A stretch of 5,494 bases of DNA from Candidatus Helarchaeota archaeon (GTDB lineage: Archaea > Asgardarchaeota > Lokiarchaeia > Helarchaeales > HEL-GB-A). Under the pieces are notes generated by a model. The model was given only the letters and a program-made list of their open reading frames with translations, was not told where the DNA came from and searched no databases. The stretch covers positions 1 through 5,494 of the forward strand of contig JAEOSY010000124.1 in assembly GCA_016840125.1 (NCBI GenBank). The letters are read 5' to 3'. Shown in pieces: positions 1 through 5,445 of the stretch (position 1 is its first letter; each line of letters opens with the position of its first letter). Position numbers and translations under genes: made by a program.

Positions 1-461
1 CGTCCACCAAAAGGTGCCATCATTGGCGCAGAGTTAGAGCATACATATCCGATCATGTCCTCTTCTATTGCCATAGCAGGAAAGAGCCCTGCTACACCAA
101 AATGTCCGCTATCTTTTACTGAAACCAAGCTGATACCATGGATTTTCGATAGTTCTATGGCTTGTTTCATCGCTTTATAAGCAACAACATGGCCCATCGA
201 TCCATTCGCAGCTATAAAAGCCGTAGCTCCTTTTTGACGAACGACTTCCATTTTGCATTTTTTTCTAACAAAATGTTTTTGTAACCGTTTAATATATATT
301 GGTAAACGAGTAACACCATGTGACTCTACGCCACGCAAATCAGCTCTGACAAGCAATTTAGAGACAATTTCGGCTTCATCCGAAGGTACTCCAGCGCATT
401 CATAGGTATCTTTCACATAACTTAGCAGATCATCATAATTTACGCGTATTATTGTGGACAT
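1..461 (-). CDS. Malate/L-lactate dehydrogenase family (Ldh_2) NAD(P)-dependent oxidoreductase, N-terminal part
   Basis: This is the N-terminal 153 residues of an Ldh_2-family (PF02615) enzyme; the rest lies beyond the left edge. The family is cytosolic, uses NAD(P)H and interconverts 2-hydroxyacids with 2-oxoacids. Members include malate, ureidoglycolate, 2,3-diketogulonate and (R)-sulfolactate dehydrogenases. Family marks visible here are RADLRGVESHG (residues 39-49) followed by R52, GHFG (119-122), and SNSAPMMAPFGG (142-153). His48 lies where the family has its proposed catalytic histidine. The ATG at 461 is preceded by GAGG with a 7-nt spacer, a good ribosome binding site, and the family signature begins soon after, which supports this start. 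The gene sits 40 nt downstream of the MoaD-like gene and is probably the last visible gene of the leftward operon. Substrate specificity cannot be assigned. Family membership is secure; the role is inferred only from context. Confidence 0.93.
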   Translation of the reverse strand, partial: MSTIIRVNYDDLLSYVKDTYECAGVPSDEAEIVSKLLVRADLRGVESHGVTRLPIYIKRLQKHFVRKKCKMEVVRQKGATAFIAANGSMGHVVAYKAMKQAIELSKIHGISLVSVKDSGHFGVAGLFPAMAIEEDMIGYVCSNSAPMMAPFGG

Positions 462-501
462 AGGGGTACCTCATTTTGCTACAGTAGAAGTTTTAAAAAA
501 T

Positions 502-735
502 CTATCCACCCTCGGCTGGTGAAAATATGAAGATTTCATCATTGTCCTGTAGAACACTTTCTATATTTGATTGCTTTCCATTGACCAAAAAGAGCAGCCG
601 AAGGTTGTTCGGTATTTCTAGCTTCTTTATTAGCATGGCAATGGTAGATCCAGATGCTAAAAAAATCTTGTTCGATCCATTGCCATCAGGATAATATTTC
701 TCCAGAAAGGCAAATAATTCTACGGAAACGTACAT
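502..735 (-). CDS. MoaD/ThiS-family ubiquitin-like sulfur carrier protein
   Basis: This 77-residue protein has the size and pattern of MoaD/ThiS sulfur carriers. It has a beta-grasp N-terminus (VSVELFAFLEKYYP, residues 3-16), a hydrophobic core with LFLVNGK (48-54), then LQDNDEIFIFSPAEGG, ending in the C-terminal Gly-Gly (76-77). In this family the terminal glycine is adenylylated and converted to a thiocarboxylate that donates sulfur, for example to the dithiolene of molybdopterin/tungstopterin. MoaD-like genes are often found beside AOR-family genes, so a role in the cofactor of the neighbouring oxidoreductase is likely but inferred. The ATG at 735 is the first start after an in-frame stop. 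That stop is the AOR stop codon itself, five codons upstream in the same frame. No clear Shine-Dalgarno sequence precedes the ATG, which suggests translational coupling to the AOR gene. No MoeB/ThiF-type activating enzyme is visible in the window. Confidence 0.9.
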   Translation of the reverse strand: MYVSVELFAFLEKYYPDGNGSNKIFLASGSTIAMLIKKLEIPNNLRLLFLVNGKQSNIESVLQDNDEIFIFSPAEGG

Positions 736-747
736 TTTTATCAGTTT

Positions 748-2583
748 TTATTGTTCAATTCCAAGTTCTTCTTTCTTTGAGGTTGTAGGAATACCATCTG
801 TTGACCAACCTCTAAGCTGATAATATTCATCGATCATTTTATCGATATGAGAAACACATCCTTTTGAAGGACCTTCTGGTGTTGGTTCACTCATGATGCG
901 TTTTGGCAGGGAATCATCGATGGAAGTAAAGCCAGCATTAGTGATAAATAATCTTTCCGCATTAAAAATACGTTCGCCAGCCATTTCTAACTCTTCCAAG
1001 GTATAATCTGCTCCAGTGACTGCATTAAGGTATTCGAGAATACCATCTGGCTGTAATTCTTTATTCTGTCTGAGTAAATTGCGTATACAGAACATAATGC
1101 AAAGCCCGGTCGCATCTATTATGCAAAATATATCTTGCCAACGTTTTACCAAGGATGCTTTACCATCAACTTTATTACGATCTGTTAATTCTGGTATTCC
1201 GACCATTTCAGTGTAGGCCATATGAGCTCGACAGTGTGAAGCACCAATGGGAGAAGTTGCATAGTTCAATCCTTGGGCCTGTAACCCACGGGGGTCATAG
1301 CCAGGCAACTCTAGCCGCTTTGACACCATGGATAGTTCAGGATGGCCGTATCTCTCTGCTAATATATAGCTTCCTTCAGCCAATTTTTCTCCAAAACCTT
1401 TTCGTGTACCGGTCATTGTCGTTAACTCAATTAATCTCTCCGGATCTCCCCAGGCAATTGGTCCTCCGGTGATTTCATCATCTATAATTCCTTTTTCATA
1501 TAATTCCATAGCACAAGCTATTGTGACACCCATGGTCATCGTATCCATTCCGAGTTCATTACAGATGTAATTTGCTTTTGTGATGGCTGCCAGGTTGTCA
1601 ACCATACACATTGGTCCTAAGGCGAAAGCGCTTTCAAACTCTGGTCCTTCACCCTCTCCTTCATAGCCTTTATCTGTGATTTTTGTTGTTCGACCACATG
1701 AAATTGGACAAGCCCAACAGGCACTCGTTTGAGTGAGATACTTTTTTGTCAATGTTTGTCCACTGATGGCTTCCCACTCGTCAAATGTGCCTCTCTGATA
1801 GTTTTTTGTTGGAAGGACTCCGTGTTTCTGAGTTAATGGAATCATAACACCGAGCGTACCATGTGCAGACAAGGGAGAAGGGTGTGCCTTTGCTGCATTT
1901 TTAAACGTGGTCATTACTCTGGATTGCACATGCTTAAAATCGGTGGGATCTGCAATCTTAACAGGCTTATTTCCTCGAACAACAATTGCTTTCAGTTGTT
2001 TTGATCCCATGACGGTTCCAACACCTCCACGTCCTGCAGCACGGTGCTTATCATTCATAATCGATGCGAAACGTACTAATTTTTCGCCTGCTGGACCAAT
2101 GCAGGCAACTTTTGCTTTTGCGCTGGTTTCTGCTATAAGCGCATCAGTGGTTTCCGGCACCGATTTTCCCCATAAATGTGTTGCAGGTCTTAATTCGGTA
2201 TTTTCACCATCAATCAAAAGATATACCGGTTCATCTGATTTTCCCTTAATTAAAATGGCATCATAACCTGTACGTTTAAGTTCTTTCGGAAAGAGTCCTC
2301 CTGAATTGGAACATGTTATCGCGCCTGTAAGTGGGCTTTTGGTAGTCACCATATAGCGACTGCCGGTAGGAGTAGTCGTACCGGTCAAAGGGCCCGTGGA
2401 CATTACTATAATATTTTCAGATGAGAGAGGATCACAATTAGGATCTAATTCCTTGTTCAGACAATAAATTCCAAAGCCGCGACCTCCGATATATTGTTTG
2501 GCAATAATGGGGTCCAATGGTTCTGATTTAATACTTTTAGTGGATAAGTTCACCCTAAGAATTTTACCTTGCCACCCATTCAT
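748..2583 (-). CDS. aor: Aldehyde:ferredoxin oxidoreductase family tungsten/molybdenum-pterin enzyme
   Basis: This 611-residue cytosolic protein is full length for the AOR family, which oxidises aldehydes to carboxylic acids with a bis-pyranopterin tungsten (or molybdenum) centre and a [4Fe-4S] cluster, usually passing electrons to ferredoxin. The N-terminus (GWQGKILRVNLS, 3-14; GGRGF, 33-37) and AGRGGVGTVMGSKQLKAI (183-200) are family signatures. Cluster cysteines are C289, C292, C296 (CxxCxxxC) and C495, close to the numbering I recall for Pyrococcus furiosus AOR (288, 291, 295, 494). D490-ATGL-C495 matches the pterin-binding DxxGLC motif; its partner NELGMD (342-347) has Asn at the first position. 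E315 and H450 are candidates for the catalytic Glu and His. The C-terminal DEYYQLRGW (585-593) is typical. AGGAG lies 7 nt before the ATG. No separate Fe-S or NADH subunit gene is visible, so the acceptor is unknown. The family is certain; aldehyde substrate and metal are not. Confidence 0.95.
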   Translation of the reverse strand: MNGWQGKILRVNLSTKSIKSEPLDPIIAKQYIGGRGFGIYCLNKELDPNCDPLSSENIIVMSTGPLTGTTTPTGSRYMVTTKSPLTGAITCSNSGGLFPKELKRTGYDAILIKGKSDEPVYLLIDGENTELRPATHLWGKSVPETTDALIAETSAKAKVACIGPAGEKLVRFASIMNDKHRAAGRGGVGTVMGSKQLKAIVVRGNKPVKIADPTDFKHVQSRVMTTFKNAAKAHPSPLSAHGTLGVMIPLTQKHGVLPTKNYQRGTFDEWEAISGQTLTKKYLTQTSACWACPISCGRTTKITDKGYEGEGEGPEFESAFALGPMCMVDNLAAITKANYICNELGMDTMTMGVTIACAMELYEKGIIDDEITGGPIAWGDPERLIELTTMTGTRKGFGEKLAEGSYILAERYGHPELSMVSKRLELPGYDPRGLQAQGLNYATSPIGASHCRAHMAYTEMVGIPELTDRNKVDGKASLVKRWQDIFCIIDATGLCIMFCIRNLLRQNKELQPDGILEYLNAVTGADYTLEELEMAGERIFNAERLFITNAGFTSIDDSLPKRIMSEPTPEGPSKGCVSHIDKMIDEYYQLRGWSTDGIPTTSKKEELGIEQ

Positions 2584-2614
2584 TATTCTTCTCCTGCTTA
2601 AACGTCAATATTTG

Positions 2615-3325
2615 CTAAATAGATAGTTCCTCTTTTTCTTCTATATTTTTAATCATATTTTTTACAACCATATCGCCGACATTCTCAATATCATCATTTA
2701 ACTCCTTGCATGCACCTTGGAGATCATCATTTTCTAATTTATTAAATATAGACTTATGTCGACTAGCATCTCTATTGGAATATCGTGTAAACAGAATATC
2801 AACTTGATATTTCAAATATATTAGGTCAAACAGGTTTTCTAGGGCTCTATACGTAACAGGTGAATTTGCGAAGGATGATAAGGTAAGATGAAAATCTCTG
2901 GCAGCTAATGATTGTTTTTTTTTATTATCGTCTTCATGAGATTTTTCATATTTTTGCAAAGCCTCACGAACTTTATTGATCTTTTCCTTCGTGATTTGAG
3001 TAAATCCACGATTTAAAAGATCAATTTCTATTATTTTTCTAAACCGGTAGATATCTTTAATTTCATCGATACTTACAGGCTCTAAAAAAAAGCCACGGTT
3101 ATTTTCGTGTCTAACCAATCCTTGAATTTCAAGCCATTTAAGAGCTTGAATAACTGGTGTCGGACTCATGCCCATATCGTCTGCTAAATCGCGATAGTAT
3201 ATCTTTTGCCCGGGAGAGATTTCATTGAAAAATAATTTTCGCCTGATACCTCTGTAAGCTTTTTGAGTTAGCGCTTCTGATAATTTTTCTGAATTTTTAG
3301 ATTTTTTGAGTTTAGTTTCAGCCAT
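2615..3325 (-). CDS. GntR family transcriptional regulator, FadR/FCD subfamily
   Basis: This 236-residue DNA-binding regulator has an N-terminal winged helix-turn-helix (about residues 18-82: ISPGQKIYYRDLADDMGMSPTP, then ALKWLEIQGLV and the wing ENNRGFFLEP) and a C-terminal all-helical FCD ligand-binding domain (about 87-225). Such proteins dimerise and respond to small organic acids or acyl-CoAs. Two features depart from the family norm. The recognition helix reads SPTPVIQAL (54-62) where the consensus is SRTPVREAL, so two arginines that often contact DNA are Pro55 and Ile59. Of the usual FCD metal ligands (Asp, His, His, His), H146 and H190 are present, but the Asp position is A142 and the last His position is D212. 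The start is supported by AGGA with a 7-nt spacer before the ATG. As first gene of the leftward operon and divergent from the transporter, it is the probable local and autoregulating control protein. The inducer is unknown. Confidence 0.95.
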   Translation of the reverse strand: MAETKLKKSKNSEKLSEALTQKAYRGIRRKLFFNEISPGQKIYYRDLADDMGMSPTPVIQALKWLEIQGLVRHENNRGFFLEPVSIDEIKDIYRFRKIIEIDLLNRGFTQITKEKINKVREALQKYEKSHEDDNKKKQSLAARDFHLTLSSFANSPVTYRALENLFDLIYLKYQVDILFTRYSNRDASRHKSIFNKLENDDLQGACKELNDDIENVGDMVVKNMIKNIEEKEELSI

Positions 3326-3351
3326 AATCCCATCCTAGAAAATTAGTAATA

Positions 3352-3375
3352 AAATTTATATATAAATTTATATAT
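3352..3375. promoter_or_regulatory. Overlapping palindromes, candidate operator of the leftward promoter
   Basis: Two perfect 18-bp palindromes overlap here. One spans 3352-3369 (AAATTTATATATAAATTT) and one spans 3358-3375 (ATATATAAATTTATATAT), with centres 6 bp apart. They cover the -10 box and probable start point of the leftward promoter, where a bound repressor would block initiation. The second contains ATAAATTTAT (3362-3371), which recurs at the permease promoter. Symmetric sites of this length suit a dimeric GntR protein. Binding by the adjacent regulator is inferred. Confidence 0.55.
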
Positions 3376-3397
3376 TATTCTAAAAAATTTAAGTCAA
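3369..3397 (-). promoter_or_regulatory. Sigma-70-like promoter of the gntR-aor-moaD-ldh operon
   Basis: Read on the minus strand, a -35 box TTGACT (3397-3392) is followed after exactly 17 nt by TATATA (3374-3369) as -10. This predicts a transcription start near 3361-3363 and a short leader of about 36 nt before the ATG at 3325. The boxes are close to consensus and the spacing is ideal. The surrounding AT-richness makes -10 calls less specific, so TAGAAT at 3382-3377 is a weaker alternative with too short a spacer. Confidence 0.7.
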
Positions 3398-3501
3398 TAT
3401 ATATTTTCGATTTCCACCATAATTCTATCGTTATAACTGCTTAAAACTACTACTATTATGAAATTGCGATTTAATTCAGTCTATTTATCCCTAATCCAAT
3501 T

Positions 3502-3528
3502 CATCATTAATATAACATGTAAATGATG
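3502..3528. repeat. Inverted repeat, 7-bp arms
   Basis: CATCATT (3502-3508) and AATGATG (3522-3528) are perfect reverse complements separated by 13 nt. The repeat lies about 35 bp upstream of the TTGACA -35 box of the permease promoter, a position where an activator could bind. No T-run follows, so it is not a terminator. Its sequence is unrelated to the ATAAATTTAT palindromes, so any binding factor would be a different one. Confidence 0.35.
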
Positions 3529-3562
3529 CCGTGTGATGATTTTACGAATTTTAAAAAAGACC

Positions 3563-3591
3563 TTGACAAACATATAGTGTTATGGAATATC
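3563..3591 (+). promoter_or_regulatory. Probable promoter of the ABC transporter operon
   Basis: A perfect -35 hexamer TTGACA lies at 3563-3568. The matching -10 is weak: AATATC at 17 nt spacing (3586-3591), or TATCAA (3588-3593) at 19 nt. A strong -35 with a poor -10 fits a promoter that needs help from an activator, but this is inference. The start point would be near 3598, giving a leader of about 40 nt before the permease ATG. Confidence 0.5.
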
Positions 3592-3599
3592 AAAAATTG

Positions 3600-3617
3600 A
3601 TAAATAAATTTATTTGT
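3600..3617. promoter_or_regulatory. Palindrome matching the leftward operator, candidate second regulator site
   Basis: AAATAAATTTATTT (3602-3615) is a perfect 14-bp palindrome. Aligned by its centre, 15 of 18 positions of 3600-3617 match the 18-bp palindrome at 3358-3375, including the shared core ATAAATTTAT (3604-3613). It lies just downstream of the probable transporter promoter, where a bound protein would act as a roadblock or repressor. The shared core in front of both operons is the main evidence that one regulator serves both. Confidence 0.5.
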
Positions 3618-3638
3618 GAATTTTATTAAGGATATTTT

Positions 3639-4412
3639 ATGCGCGCTGACCTGACCAAAACAATATTTCATCCTAAAATAATGAGTATTTGTTGCCTTAT
3701 AAGCTCATGGTACCTCGCATCCATACTTACGCCTGAAAATCTGATGCCGCCTCCCCATGTTGTAGTAGAAAAGATGTTTACTAGTGTGATTTTCAAAGAA
3801 GGATTTTTATCTCATGTGGGAATCACATTCTTACGCATTTTAATAGGATTTTCAATCTCTTTTTCAATCGGTATGACGATGGGTATCTTAATGGGTGTTA
3901 GGAAATTTTGGGAGGGGTTTTTCAGAGACTATGTGATCATAGGTCTTACCATCCCAAGTTTGGCGTGGGCTGTTATCGGCGTATTATGGTTTGGTTTAAA
4001 ACCAATGACTCCCATATTCGCTACTGTTTTAATTGTTTTTCCTTATATCGCCATCAATTTTTGGCAAGGTGTAAAAAATATTGACAAAGACATTGTCGAT
4101 ATGGGGCACGCTTTTGATGTTAGCAAAAAAAAGATAGTCCGCCACATATACATACCAGCTCTAATGCCTTACACACTGGCAGCAGCTCGGATTGGCTTTT
4201 CAATATCATGGAAGATAGTTATCGTTGGAGAGGTTTTTGGCGCCAGCAATGGCATCGGTTACATGGTTTATTATTGGTACCATATGTTTAACATGCGATT
4301 AGTTCTCGCATGGTTACTGGTATTCACATTTTTCATGTTAGTTTTAGAATACTTTGTAATGCGAAACATCGAACGTCGATTGTTGGTGTGGAGACAATTA
4401 GCGAAACTTTAA
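3639..4412 (+). CDS. ABC transporter permease, nitrate/sulfonate/taurine (SsuC/TauC) type
   Basis: This 257-residue inner-membrane protein would form the translocation channel of an importer, probably as a homodimer with two copies of the ATPase encoded next. About six hydrophobic segments can be seen, near residues 14-31, 61-87, 98-118, 124-141, 184-200 and 221-241. The cytoplasmic coupling loop (EAA loop) is at about 154-174 (DMGHAFDVSKKKIVRHIYIPA). SLAWAVIGVLWFG (107-119) and the later GEVFGASNGIGYM (197-209) are typical of the SsuC/TauC/NrtB group, and the length is normal. AAGGA with a 6-nt spacer precedes the ATG. The ATPase gene follows after 15 nt. This family carries sulfonates, taurine, nitrate, cyanate, thiamine precursors and aromatic acids, so the permease alone does not reveal the substrate. 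Confidence 0.93.
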   Translation: MRADLTKTIFHPKIMSICCLISSWYLASILTPENLMPPPHVVVEKMFTSVIFKEGFLSHVGITFLRILIGFSISFSIGMTMGILMGVRKFWEGFFRDYVIIGLTIPSLAWAVIGVLWFGLKPMTPIFATVLIVFPYIAINFWQGVKNIDKDIVDMGHAFDVSKKKIVRHIYIPALMPYTLAAARIGFSISWKIVIVGEVFGASNGIGYMVYYWYHMFNMRLVLAWLLVFTFFMLVLEYFVMRNIERRLLVWRQLAKL

Positions 4413-4427
4413 TTAAGGGTATTAAAT

Positions 4428-5201
4428 ATGAAGAACGTGCTAATTAGCTGTAAAAAAATTCGTAAAGTATTTCCGCAGGATGAGGGAGTGCTTGTTGTAT
4501 TAGATGGCGTCAGTTTCGATGTCGAAGAAGGCTCTTTTACTACCTTATTAGGTCCTAGTGGATGTGGGAAAAGCACATTGCTTAATATACTTAGAGGATT
4601 GGATAATGTCAGTGATGGAGAATTCGAATTATCATGTTCGGGAATTGATGGTGTTAGAATGAGCTATGTATTTCAAACAGATAGACTACTACCTTGGAAA
4701 ACCATAATCGAAAACATTACATTTGTCCATAATCCTGATGAGTCGAAAAATGATATTAAAGATAAGGCAATGAGTTATTTAGAATTAGTCGGATTAACAG
4801 ATTTTGCCAATCACTTTCCTCACCAGCTTTCAGGTGGAATGCGGCAAAGGGTAGGAATCGCACGAGCCCTTTCAGTAGAACCGGATATCCTTTTAATGGA
4901 TGAGCCTTTTAGTCATCTTGATGAAATAACAGCAAAGAAAATGAGGGGTGATTTGATCGATATTTGGCAAAAAGCAAAGGTGACAATTTTATTTGTAACC
5001 CACGATTTGTCTGAGGCTACCCTTTTGTCAGATCGTGTAATATTTCTGACGCAGAAGCCGGCAAACGTGCATAAGATTACTGAAATAAAGATGCATAGAC
5101 CACGCAGCGAATCAGATCCAGAATTTTTTAAATTATATACAGATTTGGCACAAGTATTTCATTTAATGCAGGAAGAAGAAATATCCAACGCTTCACAATA
5201 A
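4428..5201 (+). CDS. ABC transporter ATP-binding protein, nitrate/sulfonate/taurine (SsuB/TauB) type
   Basis: This 257-residue cytoplasmic ATPase energises the importer. All core motifs are intact: Walker A GPSGCGKST (42-50), Q-loop glutamine Q83 in VFQTDRLLPW, signature LSGGMRQR (134-141), Walker B ILLMDEP (154-160) with catalytic E159, D-loop SHLD (162-165), and switch histidine H192 in THD. The LLPW after the Q-loop is typical of the SsuB/TauB/NrtD group. A short C-terminal tail (about 220-257) follows the nucleotide-binding domain, and the length is normal for the group. AAGGG lies about 8 nt before the ATG. The gene is 15 nt after the permease and surely cotranscribed with it. Confidence 0.95.
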   Translation: MKNVLISCKKIRKVFPQDEGVLVVLDGVSFDVEEGSFTTLLGPSGCGKSTLLNILRGLDNVSDGEFELSCSGIDGVRMSYVFQTDRLLPWKTIIENITFVHNPDESKNDIKDKAMSYLELVGLTDFANHFPHQLSGGMRQRVGIARALSVEPDILLMDEPFSHLDEITAKKMRGDLIDIWQKAKVTILFVTHDLSEATLLSDRVIFLTQKPANVHKITEIKMHRPRSESDPEFFKLYTDLAQVFHLMQEEEISNASQ

Positions 5202-5445
5202 AGGCAAGTAGAATGGAATTAAGCCAAGAAAAAGTGGAGGAATAAGATAACGTGGTTATACGCAAAGATCAGGTTGGCTTTTCCGACTGGCCATAAAATA
5301 TTCGGTTTGAAACCGGCTAGGCGCTGTGTAACTTGGGCTTTATTGAAAAGCGTTTAAAGATAACACAAGGAAACAGCAGCTTAAAATGACTATGTTGGTG
5401 GGAGTGAGATACTTATTCTTTTAAATTAAAGAAAGGGGGAAGAAG
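5202..5445 (+). other. 244-nt gap with several small inverted repeats, function unknown
   Basis: No convincing gene is present between the ATPase stop and the next ATG. The stretch differs from the tight 15-nt junction before it. It contains three short potential hairpins: ATAAC-GTG-GTTAT at 5247-5259, CGGTTT-G-AAACCG at 5303-5315 and GCTTT-ATTGA-AAAGC at 5337-5351. It also contains the distant pair AAGCCAA (5221-5227) and TTGGCTT (5274-5280), plus TGTGT with ACACA and GCTGT with ACAGC between about 5323 and 5379. None has a terminator-like T-run. Candidates are an mRNA processing or stability element that sets higher expression of the binding protein, an undescribed cis-regulatory RNA, or the remnant of a small mobile element. 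I do not recognise a known riboswitch. Confidence 0.4.
5303..5315 (+). repeat. Short GC-richer inverted repeat in the gap
   Basis: CGGTTT and AAACCG flank a single G, giving a 5-bp hairpin with a TGA loop in RNA. It is the most perfect of the small symmetric elements in the gap before the presumed binding-protein gene. It lacks a following T-run, so it is not an intrinsic terminator on its own. Confidence 0.4.

Larger units (their letters stand above)
3326..3638. promoter_or_regulatory. Divergent intergenic region controlling both operons
   Basis: This 313-nt, very AT-rich gene-free stretch separates the starts of the regulator (leftward) and the permease (rightward). It contains a sigma-70-like promoter for each direction, perfect palindromes at each promoter, an 8-bp palindrome GTTATAAC at 3430-3437, and a 7-bp-arm inverted repeat at 3502-3528. 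No ORF of note was seen. The arrangement is typical of a local regulator that controls itself and a divergent transporter. Confidence 0.85.

Noticed and set aside
1016..1472. Plus-strand open frames at 1016-1216 and 1155-1472
   Set aside because: Both lie antisense within the aor gene, have no family-like features, and the minus strand clearly encodes conserved AOR motifs there.
1907..2266. Plus-strand open frame of 119 codons
   Set aside because: Antisense to the conserved N-terminal part of aor, with no recognisable domain; a shadow of the real gene.
3575..3600. Sigma-54 (-24/-12) promoter before the permease
   Set aside because: A GG occurs at 3584-3585, but no GC is found at the required distance; TTGACA fits a sigma-70 type better.
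3639..5201. Specific assignment of the transporter as a taurine, sulfonate or nitrate importer (tauBC, ssuBC, nrtBD)
   Set aside because: Permease and ATPase sequences in this family do not determine the substrate, and the binding protein is almost entirely outside the window.
5252..5296. GTG-started 14-residue peptide after GGAGG
   Set aside because: The spacer of 11 nt is long and the peptide has no leader-like run of a single amino acid, so a regulatory leader peptide is not supported.
5303..5315. T-arm of a tRNA (GGTTTGAAACC resembles GGTTCGAATCC)
   Set aside because: The stem-loop geometry is wrong (3-nt loop) and no acceptor, D or anticodon arms surround it.
5223..5357. Stop-to-stop frame of about 44 codons coding a basic, Trp-containing stretch
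   Set aside because: It has no ATG or GTG. The GGAGG at 5236-5240 is followed by ATA rather than a usual start, and the product is not recognisable. It could be a gene fossil but cannot be supported.
5337..5360. Intrinsic terminator after the ATPase gene
   Set aside because: The hairpin GCTTT/AAAGC is short, AT-rich and not followed by a T-run; the downstream gene fits the same operon.
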